This document shows, piece by piece, positions 26,072 through 34,763 of a stretch of DNA of 64,000 bases. The stretch spans positions 4,402,001 through 4,466,000 of the forward strand of contig NZ_CP091881.1 of NCBI RefSeq assembly GCF_022163125.1. Reading direction: 5' to 3'. The notes under the pieces are model-generated. The model ran no database searches. It saw only the letters and a list, made by a program, of their open reading frames with translations, and had not been told where the DNA came from. Origin of the DNA: Paenibacillus sp. HWE-109 (GTDB taxonomy: Bacteria > Bacillota > Bacilli > Paenibacillales > NBRC-103111). Positions within the stretch are counted from its first letter, which is position 1; the number at the start of each line of letters is the position of its first letter. A program made the position numbers and the translations under genes.

Positions 26072-26767
26072 ATGAAACGAACCACGATTTTGATCGCGGA
26101 TGATGAGAAGGAAATTGCCGATCTGATCGCTTTGCATTTAGAGAAAGAGGGCTACCAGCTTATCCAGGTCTATGATGGGAAAGAGGCCCTTCATGCGATT
26201 CAATCGCAAGCGATTGATTTGGCAATTTTAGATATTATGATGCCCAAAATGGATGGGTATGAGGTGACTCGCCAAATTCGCGAGCAGTATCATATGCCGA
26301 TCATTTTCTTGAGTGCCAAATCCTCTGATTTGGATAAAATTACAGGATTGGTCATGGGCGCGGACGATTACATGACCAAACCGTTCAACCCAATGGAATT
26401 GGTCGCTAGGGTGAATGCGCAATTACGCCGATCTACGCGTTTGAATCAACCAGCTTCCAGCCTTAAATCCATCTTGGAATCAGCCGGTTTAACGATGGAT
26501 CCCGACCAACGAACCGTTATTCTCTATGGGAAACAGGTTGAATTAACACCCAAAGAGTTTGATATTCTTTATCTGCTAGCCAGTCATCCTAAGAAAGTTT
26601 TTAGTGCAGAGCATATTTTCCAGCAGGTCTGGGGGGAAGCCTACTATGAAAGTGGCAACACAGTTATGGTACATATCCGTACGCTGCGCAAAAAACTTGG
26701 TGAAGACACCAACAAGAACAAGTTAATCAAAACGGTTTGGGGGGTGGGATATTCATTCCATGGCTAA
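26072..26767 (+). CDS. OmpR-family response regulator, VanR-like
   Basis: A 231-residue protein. The receiver domain spans 1-115, with phospho-acceptor Asp54 in LDIMMP and Lys103. The C-terminal winged helix (about 135-231) has LTPKEFDILYLLASHP and the end VWGVGYSFHG. The best relatives by pattern are VanR-type regulators of cell-wall operons. It overlaps the kinase gene by 8 bases. The operon continues with vanY- and vanZ-like genes, so it probably controls peptidoglycan end modification. A weak promoter (TTACAC, 17 bases, TTATTA) lies upstream. Confidence 0.88.
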   Translation: MKRTTILIADDEKEIADLIALHLEKEGYQLIQVYDGKEALHAIQSQAIDLAILDIMMPKMDGYEVTRQIREQYHMPIIFLSAKSSDLDKITGLVMGADDYMTKPFNPMELVARVNAQLRRSTRLNQPASSLKSILESAGLTMDPDQRTVILYGKQVELTPKEFDILYLLASHPKKVFSAEHIFQQVWGEAYYESGNTVMVHIRTLRKKLGEDTNKNKLIKTVWGVGYSFHG

Positions 26768-27845
26768 CATGCTTCGAAGTTTCCGCTCCAAAATGATTCT
26801 CCTATTAGGTCTCAGCATGGCGCTGTCCGGAACTATCACCTACATCCTTTATAAGGTGCTTCAACTTTATTACACGGGCGTTCGATACGAAGATCCCCTA
26901 GCTAAATTTCGCCATATGATTTACAAATTCGGGGATTTCAACTTCTTCCTGATTGTGTTTATTCCACTGGCCATTTTGTTTTTCTTTTTCCTCACGAAGC
27001 CGTATGCAACCTATTTTCAAGAAATATCAACAGGCATTCATCGTCTGGCCAGTGGAGATTTTCAAAGTCGGGTTCACATTTCCTCGAATGACGAGTTTAA
27101 GGCGATTGCGGAAGACATCAATATGGCCAGCGAGAAGCTGCAAAAGGCTGTTGAGCGTGGTGATTTTGCGGAAAGCAGCAAAGACCAGCTGGTCTTGAAT
27201 CTGGCTCATGATTTGCGCACGCCGCTGACGTCTGTTCTAGGCTATTTGGATATTATACTTCAAGATGCTCAATTGACGAAGGAACAAATCAAACATTATA
27301 CGACCATTGCTTATACCAAGTCCCAGCGGCTGGAGAAGCTGATTGATGAACTATTTGAAATCACCCGAATGAACTATGGCATGCTCACACTTGAAAAAAG
27401 ACAAATTGATTTAAGTGAACTCCTCATCCAACTGCAGGAAGAATTATTCCCGGTCTTTGAGAAAAATCAGCTGATAGCCCGCATGGATATCCTTCCGCAT
27501 TTGAAAATCCTGGCGGATGGCGAGTTGTTGGCGCGTGTCTTCGAAAACCTTCTGACGAATGCCAATCGTTATGGGAAAGACGGCCAATTCGTCGATATCC
27601 ATTGCCGACTAGACGCAGGAGATGCGGTTGTACAAGTCATTAATTATGGCGACAGCATTCCAGAGGAAGAACTGCCACATCTCTTTGATATGTTTTATAC
27701 CGGGGACCAAGCGCGAAGCCATCAAGGCGGAAGTACGGGTCTGGGCTTATTCATCGCGAAGAATATTGTCGAGCAGCATAACGGGACGATTTTGGTCCAA
27801 AGCAATGTCATTCGAACGCTGTTCGAAGTGCGACTGCCTCTGTGA
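26760..27845 (+). CDS. sensor histidine kinase, VanS-like
   Basis: A 361-residue kinase with two transmembrane helices (about 13-33 and 62-80), a HAMP segment, and the dimerisation motif NLAHDLRTPLTSVLGYLD with His150. The ATPase part includes NLLTNANRYGKDG and the GSTGLGLFIAKNIVEQH box. The external loop is only about 30 residues, as in VanS of several van clusters. Its signal is probably wall stress or a wall-active compound. It is co-translated with the regulator. Confidence 0.88.
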   Translation: MANMLRSFRSKMILLLGLSMALSGTITYILYKVLQLYYTGVRYEDPLAKFRHMIYKFGDFNFFLIVFIPLAILFFFFLTKPYATYFQEISTGIHRLASGDFQSRVHISSNDEFKAIAEDINMASEKLQKAVERGDFAESSKDQLVLNLAHDLRTPLTSVLGYLDIILQDAQLTKEQIKHYTTIAYTKSQRLEKLIDELFEITRMNYGMLTLEKRQIDLSELLIQLQEELFPVFEKNQLIARMDILPHLKILADGELLARVFENLLTNANRYGKDGQFVDIHCRLDAGDAVVQVINYGDSIPEEELPHLFDMFYTGDQARSHQGGSTGLGLFIAKNIVEQHNGTILVQSNVIRTLFEVRLPL

Positions 27846-27854
27846 ATCGCGAAA

Positions 27855-27894
27855 TTTAAGAAAAATTTTATTTTTGCCCCACTTCTTTCTTAAA
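27855..27894. promoter_or_regulatory. inverted repeat before the vanY-like gene
   Basis: Arms TTTAAGAAA (27855-27863) and TTTCTTAAA (27886-27894) lie in the 98-base gap between the kinase gene and the vanY-like gene. It is a possible binding site for the VanR-like regulator or an internal promoter element. There is no T-run typical of a terminator. Confidence 0.35.
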
Positions 27895-27943
27895 CTGTTT
27901 TCCTTATCCTGAATGCAAGCAAGGTGAAGGAGGAAACAACGAA

Positions 27944-28822
27944 ATGAAGAAGTGGGTTTTTTGGCTTATTATTGTTCTATTGCTTGGTTTTGAAACCTTT
28001 CATCAACGACCAGATGCAGTTAACAATATCCCTATTGAAGAAGCAAATGTTCCGACGAATGAAGCGACTCCCCAAAAGGATGATCTACCGATAAAAGTGG
28101 GCAAAGACCAAATCTATCAAGGAGATCTGGTGTTGATTAATAAGGAGTATCCCGTACATCCCGCGGGGATGAAATCCGATGTGGTCAATTTATTTCAGCA
28201 TAAAGAATTGATCAAAGGGTTCGGATTGCTGGATAGTTCGATTCGCTTGTCGCAGAATGTTGTACAAGCCTTTTCCACGATGCTCGCGGCGGCTGACAAA
28301 GATGGGATAAGCCATTTTATCATCAATAGCGGTTACCGTGACAATAAAGAACAGAGTCAGCTTTATAAAGAAATGGGGGCTGATTATGCACTTCCAGCGG
28401 GATACAGCGAACACAACCTTGGACTAGCGCTTGATATTGGTTCTACCCAGATGGAGATGAATCAAGCCCCTGAAGGGAAATGGTTGAAAAAAAATGCGGG
28501 CATCTATGGATTTATTTTGCGATATCCCAAAGATAAAACAGATATCACAGGCATTCAGTATGAACCATGGCACTTTCGTTATGTGGGTCTGCCGCACAGT
28601 ATGATCATGCAGCAAAAGAATTTAACTTTGGAACAATATCTGGACTTCCTTAAGGAACAAAAGACGTATTCAACGAAGTTTTCCAGTAAGTCCTATACAA
28701 TCTCTTATTATCCTATTTCCAAAAACACGACTATAGGAGTGCCGAAGAACCGTCATTATGAACTGTCAGGCAATAATATCGACGGTGTTATCGTTACGAT
28801 TTTTGGCGAGGCAGCCAAATGA
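27944..28822 (+). CDS. vanY: D-alanyl-D-alanine carboxypeptidase, VanY-like
   Basis: A 292-residue M15B metallopeptidase. An N-terminal membrane anchor (VFWLIIVLLLGF) is followed by a linker and the zinc peptidase domain. Motifs are SGYRDNKEQSQLYKEMGADYAL, zinc ligands His157 and Asp164 in YSEHNLGLALDIG, and His210 in EPWHFRYVG. It trims the last D-Ala from peptidoglycan precursors outside the membrane. About 70 residues after the catalytic core form an extra C-terminal extension. The start codon of the next gene overlaps its stop (ATGA). The symbol reflects family and context; no vanA, vanH or vanX is present. Confidence 0.85.
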   Translation: MKKWVFWLIIVLLLGFETFHQRPDAVNNIPIEEANVPTNEATPQKDDLPIKVGKDQIYQGDLVLINKEYPVHPAGMKSDVVNLFQHKELIKGFGLLDSSIRLSQNVVQAFSTMLAAADKDGISHFIINSGYRDNKEQSQLYKEMGADYALPAGYSEHNLGLALDIGSTQMEMNQAPEGKWLKKNAGIYGFILRYPKDKTDITGIQYEPWHFRYVGLPHSMIMQQKNLTLEQYLDFLKEQKTYSTKFSSKSYTISYYPISKNTTIGVPKNRHYELSGNNIDGVIVTIFGEAAK

Positions 28823-29394
28823 AACGCCCCCAATTAAAAGATGATGTTGTCGCGCCGGCGCTTTTCGCCTTATATCTTTATGCGGTTTTTAAAATTATTT
28901 TATTTAAATTCAATGCGATTGATTTCAACTTTTTATGGCATCAGCTTCAAAGGAATTTGGATGATCTTTCTTTTATCAAAGAGCGTTTGCAGAGAGCTAA
29001 TTTCACTCCATTTGAATCTATATCGAGTAATGTGCAGATGGTCTCCAGCCATAACTTAATTAATTTGTATGGGAATATTGCCTTATTCATCCCTTATGGT
29101 ATTTTCCTAGTTTACCTGGCCAAACAACGAAGAATTTCATTGCTTGGCGTGTTTATGCGAGCCTTGGCTCTAAGTTTGAGCTTGGAATGCTTGCAGGTTG
29201 TTTTCGCTATCGGAAGTTTTGACGTCGATGATCTTATTCTTAACGTATTTGGCAGCTTGATCGGCTGCTTCGCAGCCAGGTTATACCGCCTCTCGCCGCG
29301 GATCTCCAAATTAAAGAGCCCTCCTCCCCATGTTCGCAATGGTTCAGACGGCTCCTTGATTCAATCCGATCAACCTATTTCCTCAAGTTCATAG
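28819..29394 (+). CDS. vanZ: VanZ-family membrane protein
   Basis: A 191-residue protein with about four to five transmembrane helices. The VanZ-like core is visible as NLINLYGNIALFIPYGIFLVYL and SLECLQVVFAIGSFDVDDLILN. VanZ proteins lower binding or access of glycopeptides such as teicoplanin by an unclear mechanism. It is translationally coupled to the vanY-like gene. Its last 25 bases overlap the 3' end of the convergent antiporter gene. Confidence 0.85.
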   Translation: MKRPQLKDDVVAPALFALYLYAVFKIILFKFNAIDFNFLWHQLQRNLDDLSFIKERLQRANFTPFESISSNVQMVSSHNLINLYGNIALFIPYGIFLVYLAKQRRISLLGVFMRALALSLSLECLQVVFAIGSFDVDDLILNVFGSLIGCFAARLYRLSPRISKLKSPPPHVRNGSDGSLIQSDQPISSSS

Positions 29395-31406
29395 AGCGAT
29401 GCTTCCCTGTTGCGGATCACTCGGCGAAGCAGGGCGGCCAAATCACGTGTGATATCTCCGCGCTCGAAGAATACCTGCACAGCATCGCGTTCCGCCTGAA
29501 TCGCAATCCAGTGAAGCTCGCGCCGGCAGTCCTCGAAAGACCTGTCTTTGCGCCGCGACCCCATCGTGAATCTGCGCAGTCTATCGAGCATCTGCTGATA
29601 ATAGTCCAACACGCCTTCGGTGGCTTCATCGCTTTGAATGGTGCAGCGTCTTGAGAACTCATCCACGACGGCTTGGCTGCACTGCATTTTGAGCGTGCGC
29701 AGCGCTGCCATGTCCGGCTCACTGAAACCAGTAGCTACACTTGGCTTGCGAATAATTAGCAGCATTTTCAGGCGCCGCCAGAGGGTCTTCATAATGGCTT
29801 TACCCAGATCCAGCTTGTTGGCCAAAATAAGTTCTACTTGCTCCAGCATTTGCAAATAATAATTCGCCTGATCACGACTCACCTGACCGCTCTCCACTTG
29901 ATCGTTCACATATTTGCGTTCAATCCCTAGCGCCATGAGACGCATGCCTGCTTGTTCCTGCTGGTAACGCGGCAGGCGATTTACTTTGCTGTCCTTTTGA
30001 CCGAGCTGCTGCATCATAATCTTGTAATCGCTGATCACCGTTGTAACCGCGAACTCATTCTTCTCATTGCTCGACTCCTGAAGAGCCTTCACAGCGGCAG
30101 CCATGACCTCGATCTGCCACTCTCGCTCGATACGTTCCTTCTCCGCATCATCAGCGGTACTTTTCTTCTTCGCCAGCAGCGGCAGCACGATGCTGGCTGT
30201 CAGCAAAGATAACAGAATGACGGATGATGCCAGGAATAGGATGAGATCTCTTTGCGGAAAGGGCTCGCCATTTTGCAGCAATAGCGGAATCGAAAAGGCA
30301 CCTGCTAAGGTGACTGCGCCGCGTACGCCCGATATGGCGGTCAGCATCAGAATTCGCAGACTAGGCACTTCCTTGCTTTGGTTCCCAAACCAGCGCCCTC
30401 CTCTAGAGAATAGGAACGTCCAGCCAAACCGAAGAACCAATAACATCGCATAAATAAGAATGGCATAACCGATAACTCTGTAATTATTGAAAGTCGGGTC
30501 AATGAGGATTGTGTTGGATACGCCTGGGATCTGCAGCCCGAGCAGGACGAATACAAGACCATTCAGAACAAACAAAATGACCGACCATGTCGGATTGGAG
30601 ACGTTTTTGAGATTGGGCATCGTAAATGCCATGCGTTCATTCTCGATGGCATGTACCAGTCCGCCTGCTACCGCGGCGAGAATTCCCGACACCCCTAGCT
30701 CCTCAGCAATCAAATAAAGCAGGAATGGCGTCAAAATTTGCAGCAGCATATGCATCGTTTCATCCTCAAGACCTGCCCGGCGCAGCAGCTGTCGCAGACC
30801 TATGATGAGGAATGCAACCAAGGCTCCTATAATCAAACCACCGATGGAAATAACGAAGAAGCTTAAGCTTGCCTTGGGAAAGGAAAAAACACCTGTGACC
30901 GCTGCCGCAATGGCGAACTTAAAGGCAACTAAACCCGAAGCATCGTTCATCAGAGCTTCCCCTTCGAGCAGCCGTTTCAAGCTGCGCGGCAAATGGATAC
31001 GGCCAGCCAATGAACTGACAGCTACTGCATCCGTCGGAGACAGGATAGCCGCTAATCCGAAAGCGGCCGCGAGCGGGATCGAAGGTATCATCCAGTGGAC
31101 ACTGTACCCAACGACGAGCACAGTAATGAAAACCAAGCCCACAGCCAACAGCAATATAGGAGCTCGCAATCTCCACAATTCATCCCGCGGCGTATGTTTG
31201 CCATCATTGTACAGAAGCGGGGCAATGAATAAGATGAAAAACAATTCTGGCTCCAAATGCAAGTGAATACCGAGCGGTACCATCACCAGAGAGGCGCCTA
31301 GCGCAATTTGGATCAGTGGAATAGGTATGAATGGCACGAAGCGATGTACAACATTCGACACTCCGATTAGAACGAGCAGCATAAGAATAATAATAAATAC
31401 TTCCAA
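29370..31406 (-). CDS. nhaK: cation/proton antiporter, CPA1 family
   Basis: A 678-residue protein. The first ~400 residues form the membrane antiporter domain with about twelve helices and the signature AAILSPTDAVAVSSL and GEALMNDASGLVAFK, which carry the ion-binding Asp residues. The last ~270 residues are a soluble helical regulatory domain. Length and layout match B. subtilis NhaK (YvgP); the symbol is tentative. It exchanges Na+ or K+ for protons across the membrane and serves pH and salt balance. It is divergent from yjlC-ndh and convergent with the vanZ-like gene, overlapping it by 25 bases. Confidence 0.85.
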   Translation of the reverse strand: MEVFIIILMLLVLIGVSNVVHRFVPFIPIPLIQIALGASLVMVPLGIHLHLEPELFFILFIAPLLYNDGKHTPRDELWRLRAPILLLAVGLVFITVLVVGYSVHWMIPSIPLAAAFGLAAILSPTDAVAVSSLAGRIHLPRSLKRLLEGEALMNDASGLVAFKFAIAAAVTGVFSFPKASLSFFVISIGGLIIGALVAFLIIGLRQLLRRAGLEDETMHMLLQILTPFLLYLIAEELGVSGILAAVAGGLVHAIENERMAFTMPNLKNVSNPTWSVILFVLNGLVFVLLGLQIPGVSNTILIDPTFNNYRVIGYAILIYAMLLVLRFGWTFLFSRGGRWFGNQSKEVPSLRILMLTAISGVRGAVTLAGAFSIPLLLQNGEPFPQRDLILFLASSVILLSLLTASIVLPLLAKKKSTADDAEKERIEREWQIEVMAAAVKALQESSNEKNEFAVTTVISDYKIMMQQLGQKDSKVNRLPRYQQEQAGMRLMALGIERKYVNDQVESGQVSRDQANYYLQMLEQVELILANKLDLGKAIMKTLWRRLKMLLIIRKPSVATGFSEPDMAALRTLKMQCSQAVVDEFSRRCTIQSDEATEGVLDYYQQMLDRLRRFTMGSRRKDRSFEDCRRELHWIAIQAERDAVQVFFERGDITRDLAALLRRVIRNREASLYELEEIG

Positions 31407-31606
31407 ATGGACTTCCCTCCTATTGATAACATCTCCTACTCGCTATCTTTTAACACCCTATTTACATCTCAGATTAGCGTACAAACAAATATTAGATTCA
31501 TGTTCACGAATTTGCAATATTTTCTTTTTAATTTTTTTGTCAAAAGGTGTAGAATATCTAGATACGGTTTAAATCCAATTGTGTCGATGTTGATGAACAT
31601 TTTACT

Positions 31607-31624
31607 ATGTGAAAAATGTTACAA
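31607..31624. promoter_or_regulatory. Rex-like operator upstream of yjlC-ndh
   Basis: ATGTGAAAAATGTTACAA matches the Rex consensus TTGTGAAWWWWTTCACAA at 15 of 18 positions. Rex is a NADH-sensing repressor known to control yjlC-ndh in B. subtilis. The site lies about 80 bases before the yjlC start. Confidence 0.6.
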
Positions 31625-31703
31625 CGATTGTAAAAGATCGTATCGGCTTTTACACATTGTGACAGTACCCGATTATTTTAACCCGCAAAGGAGGATTTTT
31701 CAT

Positions 31704-32135
31704 ATGTCACAGACATCTGCTGTTCAAGAAGTAGCAGCAACACTTGCTGCTGAACCAAAATCATTAGACGTACTCGACCAATTGCTAAAGCCTGAGGTGC
31801 AGCAATCTTTGACAGTGCTGGTTGATAACCTGCCCAAAATGGTAGAAATGATGACCGTGTTAACAAAAGCCTACGATTTCGCACAAAGCGTAGCTACTGA
31901 CAAAGTATTGATCAATGATTTTGCTCAAGGTCTCGGTGAATTCATCAAACCTGTTCAGGACAAAGCGAAAGACATCGCATCGGCAGCGATTGAAGCTGGT
32001 GAACGTTCACAAGCTGAAGCAGGAACAACAATCGGTCTATTTGGTATGCTAAAAATGTTGAAAGATCCTGAAGTGCAGAAGACTCTTCGTTTTGCTCAAG
32101 CATTCTTGAACGTGCTCTCCGAACGCAAAAACTAA
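31704..32135 (+). CDS. yjlC: DUF1641 protein, YjlC-like
   Basis: A 143-residue soluble protein with an ATG at 31704 preceded by AAAGGAGGA. It is mostly helical. The family pattern is LLKPEVQQSLTVLVDNLPKM in the first half and TTIGLFGMLKMLKDPEVQKT near the end. In B. subtilis the same family member (yjlC) forms an operon with ndh, as here with a 19-base gap. The role is unknown but tied to respiratory NADH oxidation. An open frame extends upstream to 31407, but that region is promoter and Rex site. Confidence 0.85.
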   Translation: MSQTSAVQEVAATLAAEPKSLDVLDQLLKPEVQQSLTVLVDNLPKMVEMMTVLTKAYDFAQSVATDKVLINDFAQGLGEFIKPVQDKAKDIASAAIEAGERSQAEAGTTIGLFGMLKMLKDPEVQKTLRFAQAFLNVLSERKN

Positions 32136-32154
32136 TACGGGTAAGGGATGGATA

Positions 32155-33339
32155 ATGATGGCTAAACAAATACTTATTCTTGGCGGCGGTTATGGCGGTC
32201 TGCTTACCGCTTTGACTGCACGTAAACATTTGACGGCTGGAGAAGCCAACATAACGATCATCAACCGTTATTCAACACACCAAATTATTACTGAATTGCA
32301 CCGCTTGGCGGGTGGCACAATCAAAGAACAAGCGGTTGCTCTTCCTCTGCAAAAATTGCTGGGCGACAAAGATGTCAATGTTGTTGTCGACACAATTAAA
32401 GAAATCAAACCTAATGACAAACAAGTACTTACAAGCAGCGGCGCTGTTCACAAGTATGATACGCTCGTTGTTGCACTGGGCAGCGAAACCAACTACTTCG
32501 GTATCCCAGGTCTCGAAGAGAACAGCATGATCCTCAAATCCGCGGCAGATGCTAACCGCATTCGCGAGCATGTTGAAGCTCGTCTGGACGCTTACAAAGC
32601 TTCCGGCAACAAAGCAGATGCAACGATCGTTGTTGGCGGCGGCGGTCTAACAGGCGTTGAGCTTGTAGGCGAATTCGCTGATAAGCTTCCTGAAGTTTGC
32701 CGCAGCAAAGGCATCGATTTCAGCGATGTTTCCATCTACTGTGTAGAAGCTGGCCCTGCCATCCTTCCTGTATTCCCTCCAGTCTTGATTGAGCGCGCGG
32801 TAACTAGCCTTGAGAAGCGCGGTGTTACTTTCTTGACAGGCGTAGCGATTACAGAAGCTACCAAAACTACGGTTGCTCTGAAGAGCGGTCAAACCATCGA
32901 GTCCAACACGATCATTTGGACTGGCGGCGTGAAAGGCAATCACGTTGTAGGAAGCTGTGGCATCGCAGAAGATCGTGGCCGCGCGACGGTTACATCCACC
33001 CTGCAATCAACTTCCCATTCCGATATCTTCCTGGCAGGTGATTGCGCGGTTGTATTCCCTGAAGGCAGTGAAAGACCTTATCCGCCAACCGCACAATTGG
33101 CTTGGCAAATGGGTGAAACGATTGGCTACAACCTTGCAGTTCAAATTAAAGGCGGCGTCATGGACAAGTTCGTTCCTGTATTCTCCGGAACACTTGGCAG
33201 CTTAGGCCGTAAAGACGGCATCGGTACAATCGGCGGAAATAACACGAAGCTCAAAGGCTTACCGGCTTCGCTTATGAAAGAAGCAAGTAACGTTCGCTAT
33301 TTGTCCCACATTCATGGTCTGTTCGCTTTAGCTTACTAG
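32155..33339 (+). CDS. ndh: type II NADH dehydrogenase
   Basis: A 394-residue single-subunit, non-proton-pumping NADH:quinone oxidoreductase. The FAD-binding motif GGGYGGL is at about 8-14, and the NADH-binding motif VVGGGGLTGVELVGE lies near 160. A second flavin motif, DIFLAGDCAVV, lies near 295. The C-terminal end has an amphipathic stretch for membrane binding. It feeds electrons from NADH into menaquinone. It is co-transcribed with yjlC under a Rex-like site, so low NADH should repress the pair. No clear terminator follows; a 289-base repeat begins 25 bases downstream. Confidence 0.93.
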   Translation: MMAKQILILGGGYGGLLTALTARKHLTAGEANITIINRYSTHQIITELHRLAGGTIKEQAVALPLQKLLGDKDVNVVVDTIKEIKPNDKQVLTSSGAVHKYDTLVVALGSETNYFGIPGLEENSMILKSAADANRIREHVEARLDAYKASGNKADATIVVGGGGLTGVELVGEFADKLPEVCRSKGIDFSDVSIYCVEAGPAILPVFPPVLIERAVTSLEKRGVTFLTGVAITEATKTTVALKSGQTIESNTIIWTGGVKGNHVVGSCGIAEDRGRATVTSTLQSTSHSDIFLAGDCAVVFPEGSERPYPPTAQLAWQMGETIGYNLAVQIKGGVMDKFVPVFSGTLGSLGRKDGIGTIGGNNTKLKGLPASLMKEASNVRYLSHIHGLFALAY

Positions 33340-33364
33340 AACGAAGTATAAAGAAAAAGGTTAA

Positions 33365-33653
33365 AGAAAAACGGGTTCGCCGCCCTGATAGATCAGTCTC
33401 TTCTTTGCGGCAAAACCTTGTAAGGGAACTAAAGGACGCTAATTAGGCAAAAAGTAGAGATGCGTGGGTAATAGCGGAACTACAGGGTCTTATTTCCACG
33501 AAAAACGCTGAATTTGCCTTGAAACAGCAAAATAACGTACTGTAGTTCCCTCAACTTCCCGATACTGACACTTTTGGCTAGAATAGCGGACCGTAGTTCC
33601 CTTACGTCCGCGCGAGGCAGCTGGAGTAACTCCGCGTTCACTCCAAAACATAT
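33365..33653. repeat. dispersed 289-base intergenic repeat, copy 1
   Basis: This stretch matches 45436-45724 over its whole length in the same orientation, with many identical blocks such as GCCCTGATAGATCAGTCTCT and TAATAGCGGAACTACAGGGT. It contains complementary pieces (AAGGGAACTA, GGAACTACAG, CTGTAGTTCCC, CGTAGTTCCC) that can pair. It has no convincing reading frame. It fills the 449-base gap 33340-33788 together with the terminator that follows. Confidence 0.8.
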
Positions 33654-33732
33654 AAACTCTTATATTTTGAGAAAACCTCTATCGTGGCCATTCAAAGATG
33701 AGCGACCGCGTTTAGAGGTATGTTTTATCGCC

Positions 33733-33790
33733 AAAACAAAAGAGGCTGCTCCCTAGGTTTTCAACCTTCGGAGACAGCCTCTTTTGTTTT
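33733..33790. terminator. strong bidirectional terminator
   Basis: Sixteen-base perfect arms AAAACAAAAGAGGCTG (33733-33748) and CAGCCTCTTTTGTTTT (33775-33790). It serves the minus-strand genes ending at 33789 and possibly ndh. A related hairpin occurs at 53206-53241. Confidence 0.85.
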
Positions 33791-33905
33791 ACAGCATTAG
33801 CGCCATTAAATCTTCATCTGCGTATTGCCCATTCGTGGTCAGCGAGCTCAAGCGTACTTCTTGGTACAACTTCGCATCGGATTCCTGCAATATTCGAATG
33901 ATCAT
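33789..33905 (-). pseudogene. truncated GNAT acetyltransferase start
   Basis: A 38-codon frame with a good ribosome site (AGGAGTGAAGC) and ATG at 33905. The peptide MIIRILQESDAKLYQEVRLS is the typical first strand and helix of GNAT acetyltransferases, but the frame stops after about 38 residues without the acetyl-CoA site. It runs straight into the terminator at 33733-33790. It is probably a remnant whose 3' part was lost. It lies 18 bases after the TagA-type gene. Confidence 0.55.
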
Positions 33906-33923
33906 GCTTCACTCCTGAATCTT

Positions 33924-34667
33924 CTATTCGAGTTTCCGCTCTTTGAACAATAAGGCTCGCACTGCGAAGCGGGGCAGAATTAATTGTCTTCGCCATCTGG
34001 AAGGTTGATTGATTAATCGATACAGCCATTCTATGTTTAACTTCTGCCAAATAGCGGGTGCCCTTCTTACAGTCCCTGCAATGACATCCAGACTGCCCCC
34101 AACGCCCATAGCAACCTTAGCATTCAATGTGTTTTTATATTTGTGAATCCATAATTCAGCTTTCGGAGCTCCAAGCGCCACGACTAAAATATCTGGGCTT
34201 AGCGCCGCAATTTCAGCAAGAATGCGCGACTCCTCTTTTGCCTCAAAAAAGCCATGCTGCCTGCCCACAACGGATACGTTAGGGTATTTCTTGCTGATGA
34301 CTTCCTTCGCCTTCTCACTCGTTCGCTCATCCGCGCCCAGCAGATAAACCGACCAATTCCTTTGGCTTCCCCGCTCCAATAAATGGATGAGAAGATCACA
34401 CCCTGTTACCCGTTCAGGAAGCGGATTACCTTTCAATCGGGAGACCATGACAATCCCCGCACCATCCGCGGTTAAGTGACCTGCCTCGTCAATGACGGCT
34501 CGCAGACCTGTGTCATGCTGACAGGACATTGTGATTTCCGGATTAAGGGTTACCACATGGAAAAGCTCCTTTTGCTTCTCCGTAATGACTTGATCAATTA
34601 AATCGACGGTATGTTGCATTGTTATTTTGGGTACTGGAATTCCCATGATTTGCGAACTGCTTTGCAT
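33924..34667 (-). CDS. WecG/TagA/CpsF-family glycosyltransferase
   Basis: 247 residues from the ATG at 34667, with AAGGA 8 bases upstream; an in-frame ATG at 34676 is also possible. Family motifs are VTLNPEITMSCQHD, HLTADGAGIVMVSRL, VYLLGADE, VALGAPKAELWIHKYK and GVGGSLDVIAGTVRRAP, followed by IEWLYRL. These enzymes move N-acetylmannosaminuronate or N-acetylmannosamine to lipid-linked GlcNAc in teichoic acid, linkage-unit or polysaccharide synthesis, at the cytoplasmic membrane face. No other wall-polymer gene is adjacent, so the pathway is open. Confidence 0.88.
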   Translation of the reverse strand: MQSSSQIMGIPVPKITMQHTVDLIDQVITEKQKELFHVVTLNPEITMSCQHDTGLRAVIDEAGHLTADGAGIVMVSRLKGNPLPERVTGCDLLIHLLERGSQRNWSVYLLGADERTSEKAKEVISKKYPNVSVVGRQHGFFEAKEESRILAEIAALSPDILVVALGAPKAELWIHKYKNTLNAKVAMGVGGSLDVIAGTVRRAPAIWQKLNIEWLYRLINQPSRWRRQLILPRFAVRALLFKERKLE

Positions 34668-34763
34668 TGCATCCATCCTTAGCCTTTTAGACCATTTTAA
34701 CATAATCCATGATCTCAAACTACGCAGCGCTCCCAAGTGATGTTTTCCAGTGTTATTTAGACG

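Noticed and set aside
26072..29394. Full vancomycin-resistance cluster
   Set aside because: Only regulator, kinase, VanY and VanZ homologues are present; vanH, vanA and vanX are absent, so D-Ala-D-Lac precursors cannot be made from this operon.
33365..33653. Insertion sequence with transposase
   Set aside because: No frame with transposase motifs occurs in either 289-base copy and no terminal inverted repeats typical of IS elements are visible.
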